A stretch of DNA of 64,000 bases from Branchinecta lynchi (lineage: Eukaryota; Arthropoda; Branchiopoda; Anostraca; Branchinectidae). The stretch lies in assembly GCA_023053575.1 (NCBI GenBank), contig JAKZAP010000012.1:10354230-10418229 (forward strand). The letters are read 5' to 3'. The stretch's first letter is position 1, and every line of letters starts with the position of its first letter. The position numbers and the translations under genes were made by a program. Positions 62,401 to 64,000 of the stretch are shown one piece after another. The notes under the pieces are model-generated. The model was not told the DNA's origin. It searched no databases and saw nothing but the letters and a program-made list of their open reading frames with translations.

Positions 62401-63990
62401 GGGGTAAGAAGAGATGCTAATTCCCAAAATGACAATCATCTTTTACCAGAACACATAGTTCGCCCGGAATCCGACTGAAACCGGAAAATTTGTTATAAGT
62501 TAAAGTTTTATTTGAAGTTGATGTTCAACTTAGGGGTAAGAAGAGATGCTAATTCCCAAAATGACAATCATCTTTTACCAGAACACATAGTTCGCCCGGA
62601 ATCCGACTGAAACCGGAAAATTTGTTATAAGTTAAAGTTTTATTTGAAGTTGATTGGATGTTCGATATAGGGGTAGGTCATCCGCTGAATTCGTTATTGA
62701 GCTTTATTTTTTCGCAGGACAAGCAGTACGCCCGGAACTCGGCCAAAACCTAAAATTTGGCAGAAGTAAGGCAGGAAATTTCGGTCAGTTTTGTCAAAGT
62801 AGATATGACTTATAGGAGTAAACACACATGCTGAATCCATATCTGAACTTGGTTTTCTCAGATGTTTAACTCCTTAAAGTTTAACTGAAAAGGGCAGAGA
62901 AGGGACAGTAAAGACGCATTTTTGTTCAGATTCAAATATTCCGCGTCATAGTAGAATTTGTGCTGTGGGGACAGCGGTAGATATTCTGAACCTCACTACG
63001 AGCGCAGATAGTGGAAAATCAAAAATCTCTTAGCAGACTCCAAATAACGGACTCCAATAATCTAAATGATAAAAAATAAGTTTGCTTTTCAGTTAAACTT
63101 TAAAGGACACCTGAATGAAGAGTACCAAGTATCATCCCTATCTGTATGACGTCCGTTAACATTGCCTGCAGAAAACCCAATCCAAATACGAAATACTGTT
63201 TCCAAGCTATGATTTTTGCTCCATTTTGCATCTGTCCTTATTTTAGTACCTAGCAATTTTAGAAATGAACAAATGTCTCCAATCAACCCTTCTTCTGGAA
63301 TATATTTTAACCAGATAAGCCCAAACGTATATCTAGAAGAAATTCCAACACGATCCGGCCAGCGCTGTACAAGATTTGAATGAATTGCGCTTTTTGTCTT
63401 GGAGTCTGCATGTGCAAACTGCCGGAAACAATCATCCCTATTTTGAAAACGTCACGCTCAGGAGAAGAATGCTCTCCGTGTCCATGTCTGTAAATGCATT
63501 CTCCATGGTGTGTTCAAGTATGGTTTCATTGTTCAGGTGTCCTTTAAGGACAAACTCTCGCAGTTCTCTTTAAACCAAGAAATTCTAATTGGCTCCTAAT
63601 CAGCTCGATTTAGAAAAAAAACTCAACACTGCGGCTACTTACTTCAAACTATACTCCTTAATGTCTAACAGCAACTCCCGAACAAAATAATGCAAAGTGG
63701 TAAAAGGGTGGCGCCACACCACTAGAGCTTCCCGCTCTGCTTTAAGATCAACATTCTTCATTGCACTGTTTGGATTAGATGTCTGCTTCACTTCACTTTT
63801 CAAATGTATACCATTCGTTTCTGAAGTTTTCTTCTTGATGTTGTTGGCCTTGTTCCGATAGATGACATTGTTTTGTGGCTCAGATGATTTCTTGCTTTTA
63901 CCCTGAAAACCAAACAGACTATAGGCATGCTAGGATAATACTTACTTTTGGTCTTCCAACCTCCTTCCCACAGCTACAGAGACCCATCAT
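17278..63990 (-). CDS. VMP1, vacuole membrane protein 1 (whole gene span)
   Basis: Exons on the minus strand: 63946-63990, 63643-63902, 59798-59888, 39775-39965, 31834-32065, 27254-27334, 21540-21818 and 17278-17436. The join is in frame throughout and gives about 445 residues (human VMP1 has 406). Recognised blocks: [15 protein letters not shown] (about 85), a membrane helix (about 110-127), [12 protein letters not shown] and [14 protein letters not shown] (about 140-175), [65 protein letters not shown] and a last helix with [14 protein letters not shown]1 is a multi-spanning ER protein of the VTT/DedA family. It is known as a phospholipid scramblase acting with TMEM41B in autophagosome formation and lipid transport. 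Three BTB-MATH genes lie antisense in its 19.8-kb intron. The first coding exon is the least certain. Confidence 0.93.
17437..18601 (-). other. VMP1 intron stretch, no gene recognised
   Basis: Plus-strand frames at 17287-17780 are shadows of the exon and its intron. An AATAAACC(TATCTC)-type tail at about 17855-17880 looks like a retroposon end. Nothing else is seen. Confidence 0.5.
18602..18899. mobile_element. Family C MITE, copy 2
   Basis: An undisturbed copy: CGTGTTCCACCCT at the left and AGGGTGGAACACG at the right. Inverted AATAGTAACTATTAGTTACT blocks and TTACCATGCTCGGGAGCGTGG lie inside. It defines the family at about 298 bp. It lies in a VMP1 intron. Confidence 0.75.
18900..19241. other. 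VMP1 intron, nothing recognised
   Basis: No coding or repeat structure is seen. Confidence 0.4.
19242..19555. mobile_element. Two family A MITEs in direct tandem
   Basis: Copies at 19242-19396 and 19397-19555 share GATGCAGTATTTGCTACTGG and AATCCCAGTRGCAAATACTG. They differ by a handful of substitutions. They directly abut (TTTTACA/CACTGTAAAAAG). A single TA-compatible flank exists outside, so this looks like duplication of one insertion and not two separate events. Confidence 0.75.
19556..20647. other. VMP1 intron, no gene recognised
   Basis: AT-rich with poly-T and poly-A tracts, including 19 A at about 20426-20444. No exon-like sequence. Confidence 0.45.
20787..21349. mobile_element. Family K MITE with about 80-bp inverted ends
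   Basis: The left arm (about 20787-20866) and right arm (about 21272-21349) are complementary over nearly their full length. Both contain CATAACACTTT and TTCTAAGTG blocks and AGAAGTTTCA at the tips. The tips match family I. The centre has been occupied by D. Confidence 0.7.
20868..21175 (+). mobile_element. Family D hAT-like MITE inside K
   Basis: Contains TTTCCGACTGGCTGG, repeated AAAAATCGACTGTTTT units, CGTGGCGCTTCGCGCAGACT, a G-run of about 21 bases and the right terminus TAACGCCCCTG. The family has 8-bp target duplications where intact (31402-31640). The left tip is decayed here. Confidence 0.65.
21540..21818 (-). CDS. VMP1 exon 7 (core VTT domain)
   Basis: Acceptor TTATTCCAG, donor GAG|GTATGT, phases 0/0, 93 codons. 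Starts [14 protein letters not shown], the hallmark motif of the VMP1/TMEM41 VTT domain, followed by [20 protein letters not shown]. Both blocks are almost unchanged from vertebrate VMP1, so identity is not in doubt. One Gly-His of the usual ITCGH is replaced (ITCGLC). Confidence 0.97.
21940..22600 (+). pseudogene. LINE 3' end with C-terminal ORF remnant, in a VMP1 intron
   Basis: An open frame from 21940 to 22446 (168 codons) contains [20 protein letters not shown] and CPLF-x(8)-H-LLVEC. The latter is a degraded version of the C-terminal CPxC...H...C zinc-binding block of many LINE proteins. The 3' UTR ends in TTGGCTATTAAATATATTCA(TTCATTT). It is parallel in layout to 48230-48955 but only distantly similar. 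Antisense to the host gene; 5'-truncated. Confidence 0.7.
22690..22785 (+). repeat. Family U segment, shared with 34300-34385
   Basis: Encodes [17 protein letters not shown]. The second copy encodes [17 protein letters not shown] in the same frame. Differences are mostly silent or conservative, suggesting a once-coding transposon fragment. It lies 3' of LINE-like sequence in both loci. Unrecognised family. Confidence 0.5.
22786..24411. other. VMP1 intron, no gene recognised
   Basis: Frames at 23510-23713 and 23905-24130 have no recognisable domain. A direct duplication of CCTAAGTGACACATAT occurs at 23905-23935. Nothing else. Confidence 0.45.
24412..24530 (-). mobile_element. Short LINE 3' tail, minus strand
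   Basis: Reads on the minus strand towards CATTCATTCATTCCATAC after an A/T-rich UTR. This is the same simple-tail type as the LINE at 48919-48952. Only the last 100 or so bases are present. Confidence 0.45.
24543..25016 (+). repeat. Minisatellite: ten 47-bp units built on a palindrome
   Basis: Units read CACTGCATGGAAACGAAATC...GGTCGCTGATCATGCAGTGGC. They alternate between a CACTGCATGG/AAATGGGGTC type and a CGCTGCATGA/ATTGGACAAAGGTCG type. Each unit boundary forms the near-palindrome CATGCAGTGGCCGCTGCATG. Ten units fill the array without spacers of unique sequence. It is in a VMP1 intron. Confidence 0.85.
25017..26089. other. VMP1 intron, no gene recognised
   Basis: A G-run region near 25200-25220 resembles the G-rich part of hAT-like elements (GCAGGGGCGGTTCGAAGGGC before it). 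No exon or clear element ends are visible. Confidence 0.4.
26090..26590. repeat. Degenerate tandem repeat
   Basis: The phrase TTCGCGGTTGATGTCATTCT occurs at about 26089 and 26347. ACATACGACTGTCAT/ACATACGACTTTCATTCTGA phrases recur four or more times between 26370 and 26570. Units are too diverged to give a firm period. Confidence 0.5.
26591..27253. other. VMP1 intron, no gene recognised
   Basis: A 16-base poly-A near 26985 and a short inverted piece (GAGTCCCAACGAAGTGACTC; AGGAGTCCACGGGG) near 27107-27176 are all that stands out. Confidence 0.4.
27254..27334 (-). CDS. VMP1 exon 6
   Basis: 27 codons between acceptor TTTTTCCAG and donor TCG|GTAAGT, phases 0/0. Encodes [20 protein letters not shown] then GILACAS. 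This corresponds to the [20 protein letters not shown] block of vertebrate VMP1 and joins directly to [10 protein letters not shown] in the next exon. Confidence 0.96.
27335..27958. other. VMP1 intron, no gene recognised
   Basis: A TGAATGAATGTATTATATTAAA stretch at 27570 may be a LINE tail read on the minus strand. Nothing else is seen. Confidence 0.4.
27959..29180 (+). mobile_element. Family H element with long perfect hairpin
   Basis: A repeat body (GGGCCCAGATTGCCCA blocks recurring four or more times among CCCACCCCGTGCATGGGCAA-like text) ends at about 29131-29180 with CCACGTCTGAGCGCTTGCGC then ACTTGTTATAATAAATGATTGATTGA. Family copy 57590-58115 ends with the same CCACGTCTGAGC...TTGCGCACTTGTAAT. 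The TGATTGATTGA tail suggests a retroposon, but no coding part is visible. Confidence 0.6.
27962..28156. repeat. Inverted repeat with about 95-bp arms
   Basis: The left arm (from AATTGTGCCTTTTGAGGGTC) and right arm (to GACCCTCAAAAGGCACAACT) are complementary with only three or so mismatches, separated by a few bases (AGAACT). A transcript from either strand would fold into one long hairpin. It lies at the 5' part of the family H copy. Confidence 0.85.
29271..29451 (+). mobile_element. Family P hAT-like MITE with 8-bp target duplication
   Basis: 181 bp. Left end CAAGGCCGTATCCAGGGG, right end ATCCAGGATACGGGCCTG, complementary. Both sides are flanked by GTAACTAT (29263-29270 and 29452-29459), a perfect 8-bp duplication as made by hAT transposases. 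The interior is dominated by G- and C-runs. Confidence 0.85.
29460..29645 (+). repeat. Family J repeat, two partial units
   Basis: GCTAAACGGTTTCGTCAGCT and GCTAAACGGATACGTCAGCT repeat about 125 bp apart. Each is followed by TTTCRGCCCTTC. The middle holds CCTTCAGCCCAAGCTGAC, shared with 53515-53540. Confidence 0.5.
29648..30625 (+). mobile_element. Family B MITE, copy 5, interrupted by family L
   Basis: B sequence (CAAAATAACACTAGGGAGTA to TGCTATTTTGCTCTG) with L at 29752-30368. Removing L and one 8-bp duplication restores GTCCGAACTGAAACTCAATC, as in the uninterrupted copy 2. An inverted copy follows at once. Confidence 0.75.
29752..30368. mobile_element. Family L hAT-like non-autonomous element
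   Basis: 617 bp. Ends CAGCGTTTCCACTT and AAGTGGAAACACTG are inverted. Perfect 8-bp target duplication ACTGAAAC at 29744-29751 and 30369-30376. No transposase frame is present. A sub-terminal inverted pair is GACGGATTTGTTCGTC... against ...GACGGATTTCTCGTTC-like text. Confidence 0.85.
30626..30945 (-). mobile_element. Family B MITE, copy 6, inverted
   Basis: Joined back to back with copy 5 at TTTTGCTCTG/ACTAGGAAGTAGCG, the same kind of junction as at 12822/12823. Internal blocks run in reverse order. An isolated B end (CTCCCTAGTGTTATTTTGCG) at 30998-31018 may be its displaced terminus. Confidence 0.65.
31208..31714. mobile_element. Family C MITE, copy 3, carrying family D
   Basis: Ends TTTCCACCCTACTTACCGTA and GAGTGTGGAACACG. 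D occupies 31402-31640. Without D the C body is continuous (CGGTCAGCGTAGTAACTTTT), as in the copy at 18602. Confidence 0.7.
31402..31640 (+). mobile_element. Family D hAT-like MITE with 8-bp target duplication
   Basis: 239 bp. Left end CAGAGGGGTTACTAGCC, right end GTGAAGCCCCTG. Flanked by AGCGTAGT at 31394-31401 and 31641-31648, a perfect duplication. Contains a G-run, the PyGACTGGCTGG block and a late C-run. This copy fixes the ends of family D. Confidence 0.85.
31834..32065 (-). CDS. VMP1 exon 5
   Basis: 232 nt between acceptor TTTTTTTAG and donor TTA|GTAAGT. Entry phase 2 fits the previous exon (GA|T). Encodes [40 protein letters not shown] and an acidic [12 protein letters not shown] stretch. 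The [11 protein letters not shown] block is a VMP1 hallmark. The acidic linker matches the position of the vertebrate DDEEYQEFEE segment. Confidence 0.97.
32270..32452 (+). repeat. Family D, left half, cut by family E
   Basis: GCCTACTAGCAAAAATGTG, a G-rich run, AAAGTATTTACCGACTGGCT and AGACTGATTTTCAGAAAAAA are D blocks. The sequence then passes directly into an E element at about 32453. The matching right half is not found after E. Confidence 0.55.
32453..33895 (-). mobile_element. Family E element, reverse orientation
   Basis: On the minus strand it begins at about 33895 with the 5' hairpin (GAGCT-GGA-AGCTC, then ATATAGCACTGC). It ends at 32458-32482 with a decayed 3' hairpin (GGCACTTAGCCC...GCAAGTGCA). 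The portion 33430-33860 is a second kind of tandem array, about 3 units with TTTTCATGATCTCCA and CCCATGATCATTTTT. Several frames (33020-33388 and others) are repeat artefacts. Confidence 0.7.
33905..34385 (+). repeat. Mixed decayed transposon: W, LINE-like and U segments
   Basis: 33905-34110 matches family W at 5770-6000. 34125-34190 (GCTCGCACGACAACCCAAAA...) matches the start of the LINE ORF at 21940. 34300-34385 matches U at 22690. The LINE-then-U order repeats that at 21940-22785, so these may be parts of one unrecognised element. Confidence 0.5.
34386..34570. mobile_element. Family C MITE, partial
   Basis: ACCAATCACATCACAGAGATTCG, inverted GTAGTTATCACGCTTACTAC blocks and the end GGGGTGGAACACG are C features. 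The left terminus is missing. Confidence 0.6.
34571..35414. other. VMP1 intron, no gene; small repeat with GAAAGGAATTCC units
   Basis: 34736-34890 has five or so GAAAGGAAT(T/C)CC units in both orientations after GCGTTTACACGGACGAG. A complementary GTGTAAACAT occurs at 35049, so this could be an element of about 320 bp. Evidence is thin. Confidence 0.4.
35415..36064 (+). mobile_element. Family E element, 5'-truncated
   Basis: Begins inside an internal unit (CTAGCTTCCGGATTCCCCAT) with no 5' hairpin. It ends with the 3' hairpin at 36034-36058 (GGCACTTG-GCCAAACGG-CAAGTGCC) followed by ATAAG. Directly followed by the right half of family D. Confidence 0.7.
36065..36190 (+). repeat. Family D, right-half blocks
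   Basis: AAAAAATCGACTATTTTGAT and ATCGTGGTGCTTCGCGAAGA are D internal units. The D terminus itself is not seen. Continuity with E on its left repeats the D-E association. Confidence 0.55.
36485..36586 (-). repeat. Family D, left half, reverse orientation
   Basis: On the minus strand it reads CAGAGGCGTTGTTTGCCAAA, a G-run, CAAGGTATTTACAGACTGGA and AACTGTTTTTGCAG. These are the D left end and first blocks. Confidence 0.6.
36628..36824 (+). repeat. Family E 5' end joined to family D right end
   Basis: AAACAAGAGCTACGAGCTCATATGG is the E 5' hairpin end. About 130 bp later the text switches to ACTGGCCAAC...ACACTG, a C-run and GACGCCCCTG, a D right end. This looks like deletion of the E 3' part inside a D host. 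Confidence 0.6.
36825..39221. other. VMP1 intron, no gene recognised
   Basis: About 2.4 kb of mostly unique-looking sequence. The frames at 37648-38095 lack recognisable domains. 38692-38804 starts CAGAGATGGGCGAAACCGGA and ends ACCCATCCTCTAG, a hAT-like short element rich in GATTCGGATTCG. Similar text recurs at 38880-39000. Confidence 0.45.
39222..39411. mobile_element. Family A MITE, copy with TA flanks
   Basis: CACTGTAAAA to TTTTTACAGTG, 190 bp, flanked by TA on both sides. It carries one more GATTGATCCCAGCAGAGATA block than the other copies. Confidence 0.75.
39412..39774. other. VMP1 intron, no gene recognised
   Basis: Frame 39609-39866 runs into the antisense of the VMP1 exon and is not credible. 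Confidence 0.45.
39775..39965 (-). CDS. VMP1 exon 4
   Basis: 191 nt between acceptor CTTTCCAG and donor GATGA|GTAAGT. Encodes [40 protein letters not shown] and [10 protein letters not shown]. These are two membrane helices and the conserved PPYPD turn. Nearly every residue of [14 protein letters not shown] is as in vertebrates. Confidence 0.97.
39966..40301. other. Region upstream of BTB-MATH gene 1
   Basis: The 5' flank of gene 1 inside the large VMP1 intron. GTGTAGGGTCTGGTCCTGGC AATGAAG near 40205-40228 faintly resembles the acceptor-plus-start segment of the BTB genes and could be a decayed duplicate. No promoter motif is certain. Confidence 0.35.
40302..46440 (+). CDS. BTB-MATH protein gene 1 (intact)
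   Basis: Coding exons 40324-40651 and 45608-46440 (phase 1 junction, ACAG|GTAGGAG and TTTTTTTAG|AGCC) give 386 residues. Residues about 15-105 are a BTB/POZ domain ([46 protein letters not shown]). About 110-245 is a helical region I do not recognise as BACK. About 255-386 fits a MATH/TRAF-like fold (W-R-V start, [20 protein letters not shown] near the end). BTB domains bind Cul3 and MATH domains bind substrates, so a ubiquitin-ligase adaptor role is plausible but inferred. I chose ATG 40324 over 40279 because it aligns with both paralogues and lies 22 nt after an acceptor (TTTATTTGCAG). ATTAAA at 46496 may serve as poly(A) signal. The 5-kb intron is mostly transposons E and Q. Confidence 0.88.
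40784..40929. mobile_element. Family A MITE, 5'-decayed copy in gene 1 intron
   Basis: GCAGTATTTGCTACTGGGAT, alternating GATAAGATTA phrases and the right end TTTTTACAGTG followed by TA. The left CACTGTAAAA tip is replaced by an A-run. Confidence 0.65.
40983..43958 (+). mobile_element. Family E element, longest complete copy (about 3 kb)
   Basis: 5' hairpin GAGCT-ACG-AGCTC then CATATGGCACTTGT; 3' hairpin at 43929-43952 with a perfect 10-bp stem (GGCACTTGAG-TAAG-CTCAAGTGCC), then ATAAAAAA. The interior 41850-43900 is a tandem array. A unit of about 160 bp beginning CCGGTTATGTCAATGACGT, with ACCAAGTTTCATCCCGATCC, occurs at 42360, 42500, 42930 and 43060. A longer composite unit (CACCCGTTCAAAAGTTATGC) occurs at 42140, 42700 and further. 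No frame spans units consistently, so it is non-coding. Confidence 0.8.
44446..45536. mobile_element. Family Q hAT-like element in gene 1 intron
   Basis: Ends CGGAGGCGTCATTT and AAATGACGCCTTTG are inverted. Flanks TTTCCAAT (44438-44445) and TTTCAAAT (45537-45544) match in 7 of 8 positions, consistent with an aged hAT target duplication. G- and C-runs lie just inside both ends. The minus-strand frame 44857-45228 (123 codons) is unrecognised. Confidence 0.6.
46441..47392. other. Between gene 1 and an E element; small tandem repeat
   Basis: A 21-bp unit (ATAGTGAATCGCGGCAAGTGA) is present 2.4 times at 46810-46860. No gene or further element is recognised. Confidence 0.55.
47393..47868 (+). mobile_element. 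Family E element, short complete copy
   Basis: About 475 bp. The first 350 bp are almost identical to the start of the 40983 copy (TACGAGTAGGCTGTACAAGA and following). The 3' hairpin at 47839-47862 is also the same. The tandem interior is absent, so this is an internal-deletion version with both terminal hairpins intact. Confidence 0.8.
48230..48955 (+). pseudogene. LINE 3' end with C-terminal ORF remnant
   Basis: Open frame 48230-48865 (211 codons) with [40 protein letters not shown] and [20 protein letters not shown]. The last is a complete CPxC-x(n)-H-x(4)-C zinc-binding block typical of the C-terminus of certain LINE reverse-transcriptase proteins. The 3' UTR ends TTTTTTCGTGCAATAAATTC and an (ATTC)n tail at 48919-48952. 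The frame is uninterrupted, so the copy is younger than the others, but it lacks the reverse transcriptase and is 5'-truncated. Confidence 0.75.
48950..49470. mobile_element. Family I MITE, copy 3, with family J inside
   Basis: Left CATAACAGATAGCACAAGGA and CATAACAAGCATTGCCATGA; right GTTATCTGTAGAAACC and CTTCTGACACTG. Family J (49182-49375: CTTCAGCCTAAGCTGACTGC, GCAAAATGGATACATCAGCT) occupies the middle. Confidence 0.6.
49182..49375 (+). repeat. Family J repeat inside family I
   Basis: Blocks CCTTCAGCCTAAGCTGACTG, GGATACATCAGCTGAATTTT, CGGCCCTTCTTGGCAAGGCT and CTCTTCAGGCTCAAACCGC. This is the fullest copy of J in the window; its ends and mechanism are unclear. Confidence 0.55.
49570..50360 (+). 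repeat. 5' flank of gene 2, duplicated upstream of gene 3
   Basis: Shares long stretches with 54250-54550 (GTCAGCAAGCCCAGT-like text, GCATCAGAAGTAGAGTGA, CGTTTGCACG, AGAGTAAAAG). A second part (TTTTTACCGGATGCCACGA, TACATCAACTCGGCC-like text) corresponds to 55995-56260. It marks a tandem segmental duplication that includes the BTB gene. Confidence 0.65.
50380..50592. repeat. Family S MITE just upstream of gene 2
   Basis: Left GCGTTCGATTTTGCTTTGTC TCGG; right CCGAGACAAGGAGGACTCAA ATCGGACGCC, roughly complementary. A second CCGAGACAAGGC lies inside. It is absent from the corresponding flank of gene 3. Confidence 0.55.
50667..52455 (+). pseudogene. BTB-MATH gene 2, probable pseudogene
   Basis: The BTB exon 50689-51016 is intact ([44 protein letters not shown]), with donor ACGG|GTAAGC. 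The second exon (51634-52455) differs from genes 1 and 3 in two ways. One base is missing just after the acceptor (TTACAG|AGCC against TTGCAG|AGGCC), and about 7 bases are missing near 52035-52045. This gives a stop after [12 protein letters not shown]; the MATH frame resumes as [13 protein letters not shown] and runs to [18 protein letters not shown] text and LEWN. Both changes break the frame. A BTB-only product (157 codons reading into the intron) remains possible. Acceptor TTCTTGTAG lies 22 nt before ATG 50689; AATAAA at 52526. Confidence 0.75.
52456..53149. other. 3' flank of gene 2, no gene recognised
   Basis: AATAAA at 52526-52531 is followed by ATGAAGAATGCTTTCCTAAT. The same phrase follows the signal of gene 3 (59183), so the 3' flank was duplicated too. 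Nothing else is seen. Confidence 0.5.
53150..53640 (+). repeat. Family J repeat, two partial units
   Basis: TTTTTCGGCCCTTCTTGGCAAGG with CCCTCTTTGG at 53158 and TATCGGCCCTTCTTGGCAAGGTTCCTCTTCGG at 53581. TTCCTTCAGCCCAAGCTGAC precedes the second. The 350 bases between are unassigned. Confidence 0.5.
53641..54249. other. No gene; LINE-like tail on minus strand
   Basis: 53990-54004 is (ATG)n/(CAT)n next to AATTTTATTTACACACTTGA, which on the minus strand reads as AATAAAATTCATC, a LINE-type tail. Otherwise nothing recognised. Confidence 0.4.
54250..56930 (+). repeat. 5' flank of gene 3, duplicate of 49570-50360, split by E
   Basis: 54250-54550 and 55995-56260 each match parts of the gene 2 flank. 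Family E (54782-55917) has entered between them, so E came after the duplication. A GCCATGGCCTCAGGCTTTTTGTGCAATAAA segment near 56203 recalls GCCATGGCCTCGGGCTTTTTGTG at 49522. Confidence 0.6.
54782..55917 (+). mobile_element. Family E element, complete
   Basis: 5' hairpin GAGCC-AAG-AGCTC, then CACATGGCACTTGTTACGAG; 3' hairpin at 55887-55911 (GACACTTG-GCCGAAGGG-CAAGTGCC, one mismatch), then ATAAAAAC. About 1.14 kb, with three or so internal units of the ACCAAGTTTCATCCCGATC type. Confidence 0.8.
56952..59133 (+). CDS. BTB-MATH protein gene 3 (intact)
   Basis: Coding exons 56974-57301 and 58298-59133 join in phase 1 (CCGG|GTAAGC and ATTGCAG|AGGCC) to give 387 residues. BTB at about 15-105 ([46 protein letters not shown]). 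The helical middle ([60 protein letters not shown]) is highly conserved among the three genes. A MATH-like region covers about 255-387 ([35 protein letters not shown]). The start lies 22 nt after acceptor CTTTTTTTAG. AATAAA at 59183-59188. It lies antisense in the VMP1 intron. The Cul3-adaptor role is inferred from domain families. Confidence 0.9.
57590..58115 (+). mobile_element. Family H repeat in gene 3 intron
   Basis: Repeated GGGCCCAGAT-type and CCCCCACC blocks ending CCACGTCTGAGCTCTTGCGC ACTTGTAAT, as in the larger copy at 27959-29180. It lacks the long hairpin. Confidence 0.55.
59189..59797. other. 3' flank of gene 3, no gene recognised
   Basis: A direct repeat GGGTCAATCTTAACCTACAG/GGGTCAATCTTAAGAG lies at about 59498-59531, and a short AGTAGGATCTAGTAGGATCT at 59570. 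Nothing else. Confidence 0.45.
59798..59888 (-). CDS. VMP1 exon 3 (first membrane helix)
   Basis: 91 nt between acceptor TTCTTTTCAG and donor CAT|GTAAGC. Completes a Lys codon with the previous exon, then reads [20 protein letters not shown] and [10 protein letters not shown]. It corresponds to the first hydrophobic segment of vertebrate VMP1, which ends in VEGVHQQYV. Confidence 0.93.
59889..60799. other. VMP1 intron; one perfect short inverted repeat
   Basis: GTCAGGCTGTTGAACGCC at 60466-60483 is exactly complementary to 60511-60528, with a 27-base loop. No gene is recognised; the frames at 59987 and 60349 are not credible. Confidence 0.5.
60800..61948 (+). mobile_element. Family D element hosting a complete family E
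   Basis: The D left end (CAGAGGCGTTACTAGCCAAA, G-run, TTTACCGACTGGCTTGG) is followed at 60976 by E and from about 61769 by D right-half blocks (AAAAAATCGACTATTCTTAC, GCGGCGCTTCGCGCCGACTC twice, TACCGACTGGCCTACA). A G/C-run and the end GACGCCCCCTG close it. No 8-bp duplication is seen because the right side abuts family G. Confidence 0.75.
60976..61768 (+). mobile_element. Family E element, complete, inside D
   Basis: 5' hairpin GAGCT-ACG-AGCTC, then CATATGGCACTTGTTACGAG; 3' hairpin at 61738-61762 with a perfect 8-bp stem (GGCACTTG-GCCGAAGGG-CAAGTGCC), then ATAAAAAA. Two internal units (about 61020 and 61310) share CCACCAAGTTTCATCTCGAT. Confidence 0.85.
61949..62880 (-). repeat. Family G tandem repeat, reverse orientation
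   Basis: GGGATCCCAAAACGTAAGTG at 61960 mirrors the tail of the first copy. Units containing GGGGTAAGAAGAGATGCTAA, ATTCGCCCGGAATCCGAC and TAAAGTTTTATTTGAAGTTG follow. Two adjacent units (about 62391-62510 and 62511-62655) are nearly identical, so the array has expanded recently. Confidence 0.7.
63104..63543. mobile_element. Family V MITE with TTAA target sites
   Basis: AGGACACCTGAA at the left and TTCAGGTGTCCT at the right are perfect 12-bp inverted ends. TTAA flanks both sides (63100-63103 and 63544-63547). TTAA duplication is the mark of piggyBac-type elements. The 440-bp interior has no transposase; the frame at 63376-63573 runs out of the element and is not a gene. Confidence 0.75.
63643..63902 (-). 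CDS. VMP1 exon 2 (N-terminal cytosolic region)
   Basis: 260 nt between acceptor GGTTTTCAG and donor TTTGAA|GTAAGT, exit phase 2. Starts with a Lys-rich low-complexity stretch ([20 protein letters not shown]), then [20 protein letters not shown] and [11 protein letters not shown]. The WR-P-TTLHYF block matches VLWRQPLITLQYF of vertebrate VMP1. Confidence 0.93.
63946..63990 (-). CDS. VMP1 possible first coding exon
   Basis: On the minus strand two ATG codons (63990 and 63987) begin [15 protein letters not shown], ending at donor AAAA|GTAAGT. A 43-nt intron containing an in-frame stop separates it from exon 2. The junction is phase 0 and keeps the frame. The peptide has no counterpart in vertebrate VMP1. 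The frame stays open to the window edge, so the true start may lie outside, or translation may begin at an internal Met in exon 2. Confidence 0.5.
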
Positions 63991-64000
63991 ATCCACCTGT

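Noticed and set aside
1..64000. tRNA, rRNA or other structural RNA genes
   Set aside because: I looked for A/B-box tRNA patterns and rRNA-like stretches and found none that I could support.

Overview
This is a eukaryotic, almost certainly animal (invertebrate) genomic window. Genes are split by GT-AG introns from 43 nt to about 20 kb. Genes carry AATAAA signals, and the spaces between exons are packed with short non-autonomous DNA transposons and dead LINE fragments. No bacterial operons, rRNA, tRNA or CRISPR array is visible. I cannot name the species or phylum. One 100-base run of N (7886-7985) marks an assembly gap.

Genes. The dominant gene is VMP1 (vacuole membrane protein 1, an ER scramblase of the VTT/DedA family). 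It lies on the minus strand across at least 17278-63990, with eight coding exons recovered and every splice junction in frame. Its largest intron (39966-59797) holds, on the opposite strand, three tandem paralogues that each encode an N-terminal BTB/POZ domain, a helical middle and a C-terminal MATH/TRAF-like domain: 40302-46440, 50667-52455 and 56952-59133. Copies 1 and 3 are intact (386 and 387 residues). Copy 2 carries two frame-breaking deletions and looks like a pseudogene. Each copy has a probable 5'-UTR splice acceptor exactly 22 nt before its start codon. At 8495-8741 is the last exon of a secreted CAP-superfamily protein on the plus strand; its upstream exons are not visible.

Layout. 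1-17277 is mostly repeats and LINE remnants plus the CAP exon. 17278-39965 is the 3' two thirds of VMP1, with introns full of nested MITEs. 39966-59797 is the BTB-MATH cluster. 59798-63990 is the VMP1 5' coding part.

Repeats. I sorted the dispersed repeats by hand and named them A to W for cross-reference. The most striking is family E (0.5-3 kb). It has a small hairpin at the 5' end (GAGCT-nnn-AGCTC) and a larger one at the 3' end (GGCACTTG...CAAGTGCC), with tandem units between them. Stems are kept while loops vary, which fits a non-coding rolling-circle (Helentron/HINE-like) element. Other families show clean target-site duplications: hAT-like D, L and P with perfect 8-bp duplications, Q with an imperfect one, TTAA-flanked V, and TA-flanked A and O. 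Nesting reaches three levels (D in K in B at 20648-21511). Family letters are mine and not database names. All homology calls come from reading the sequence without any search.
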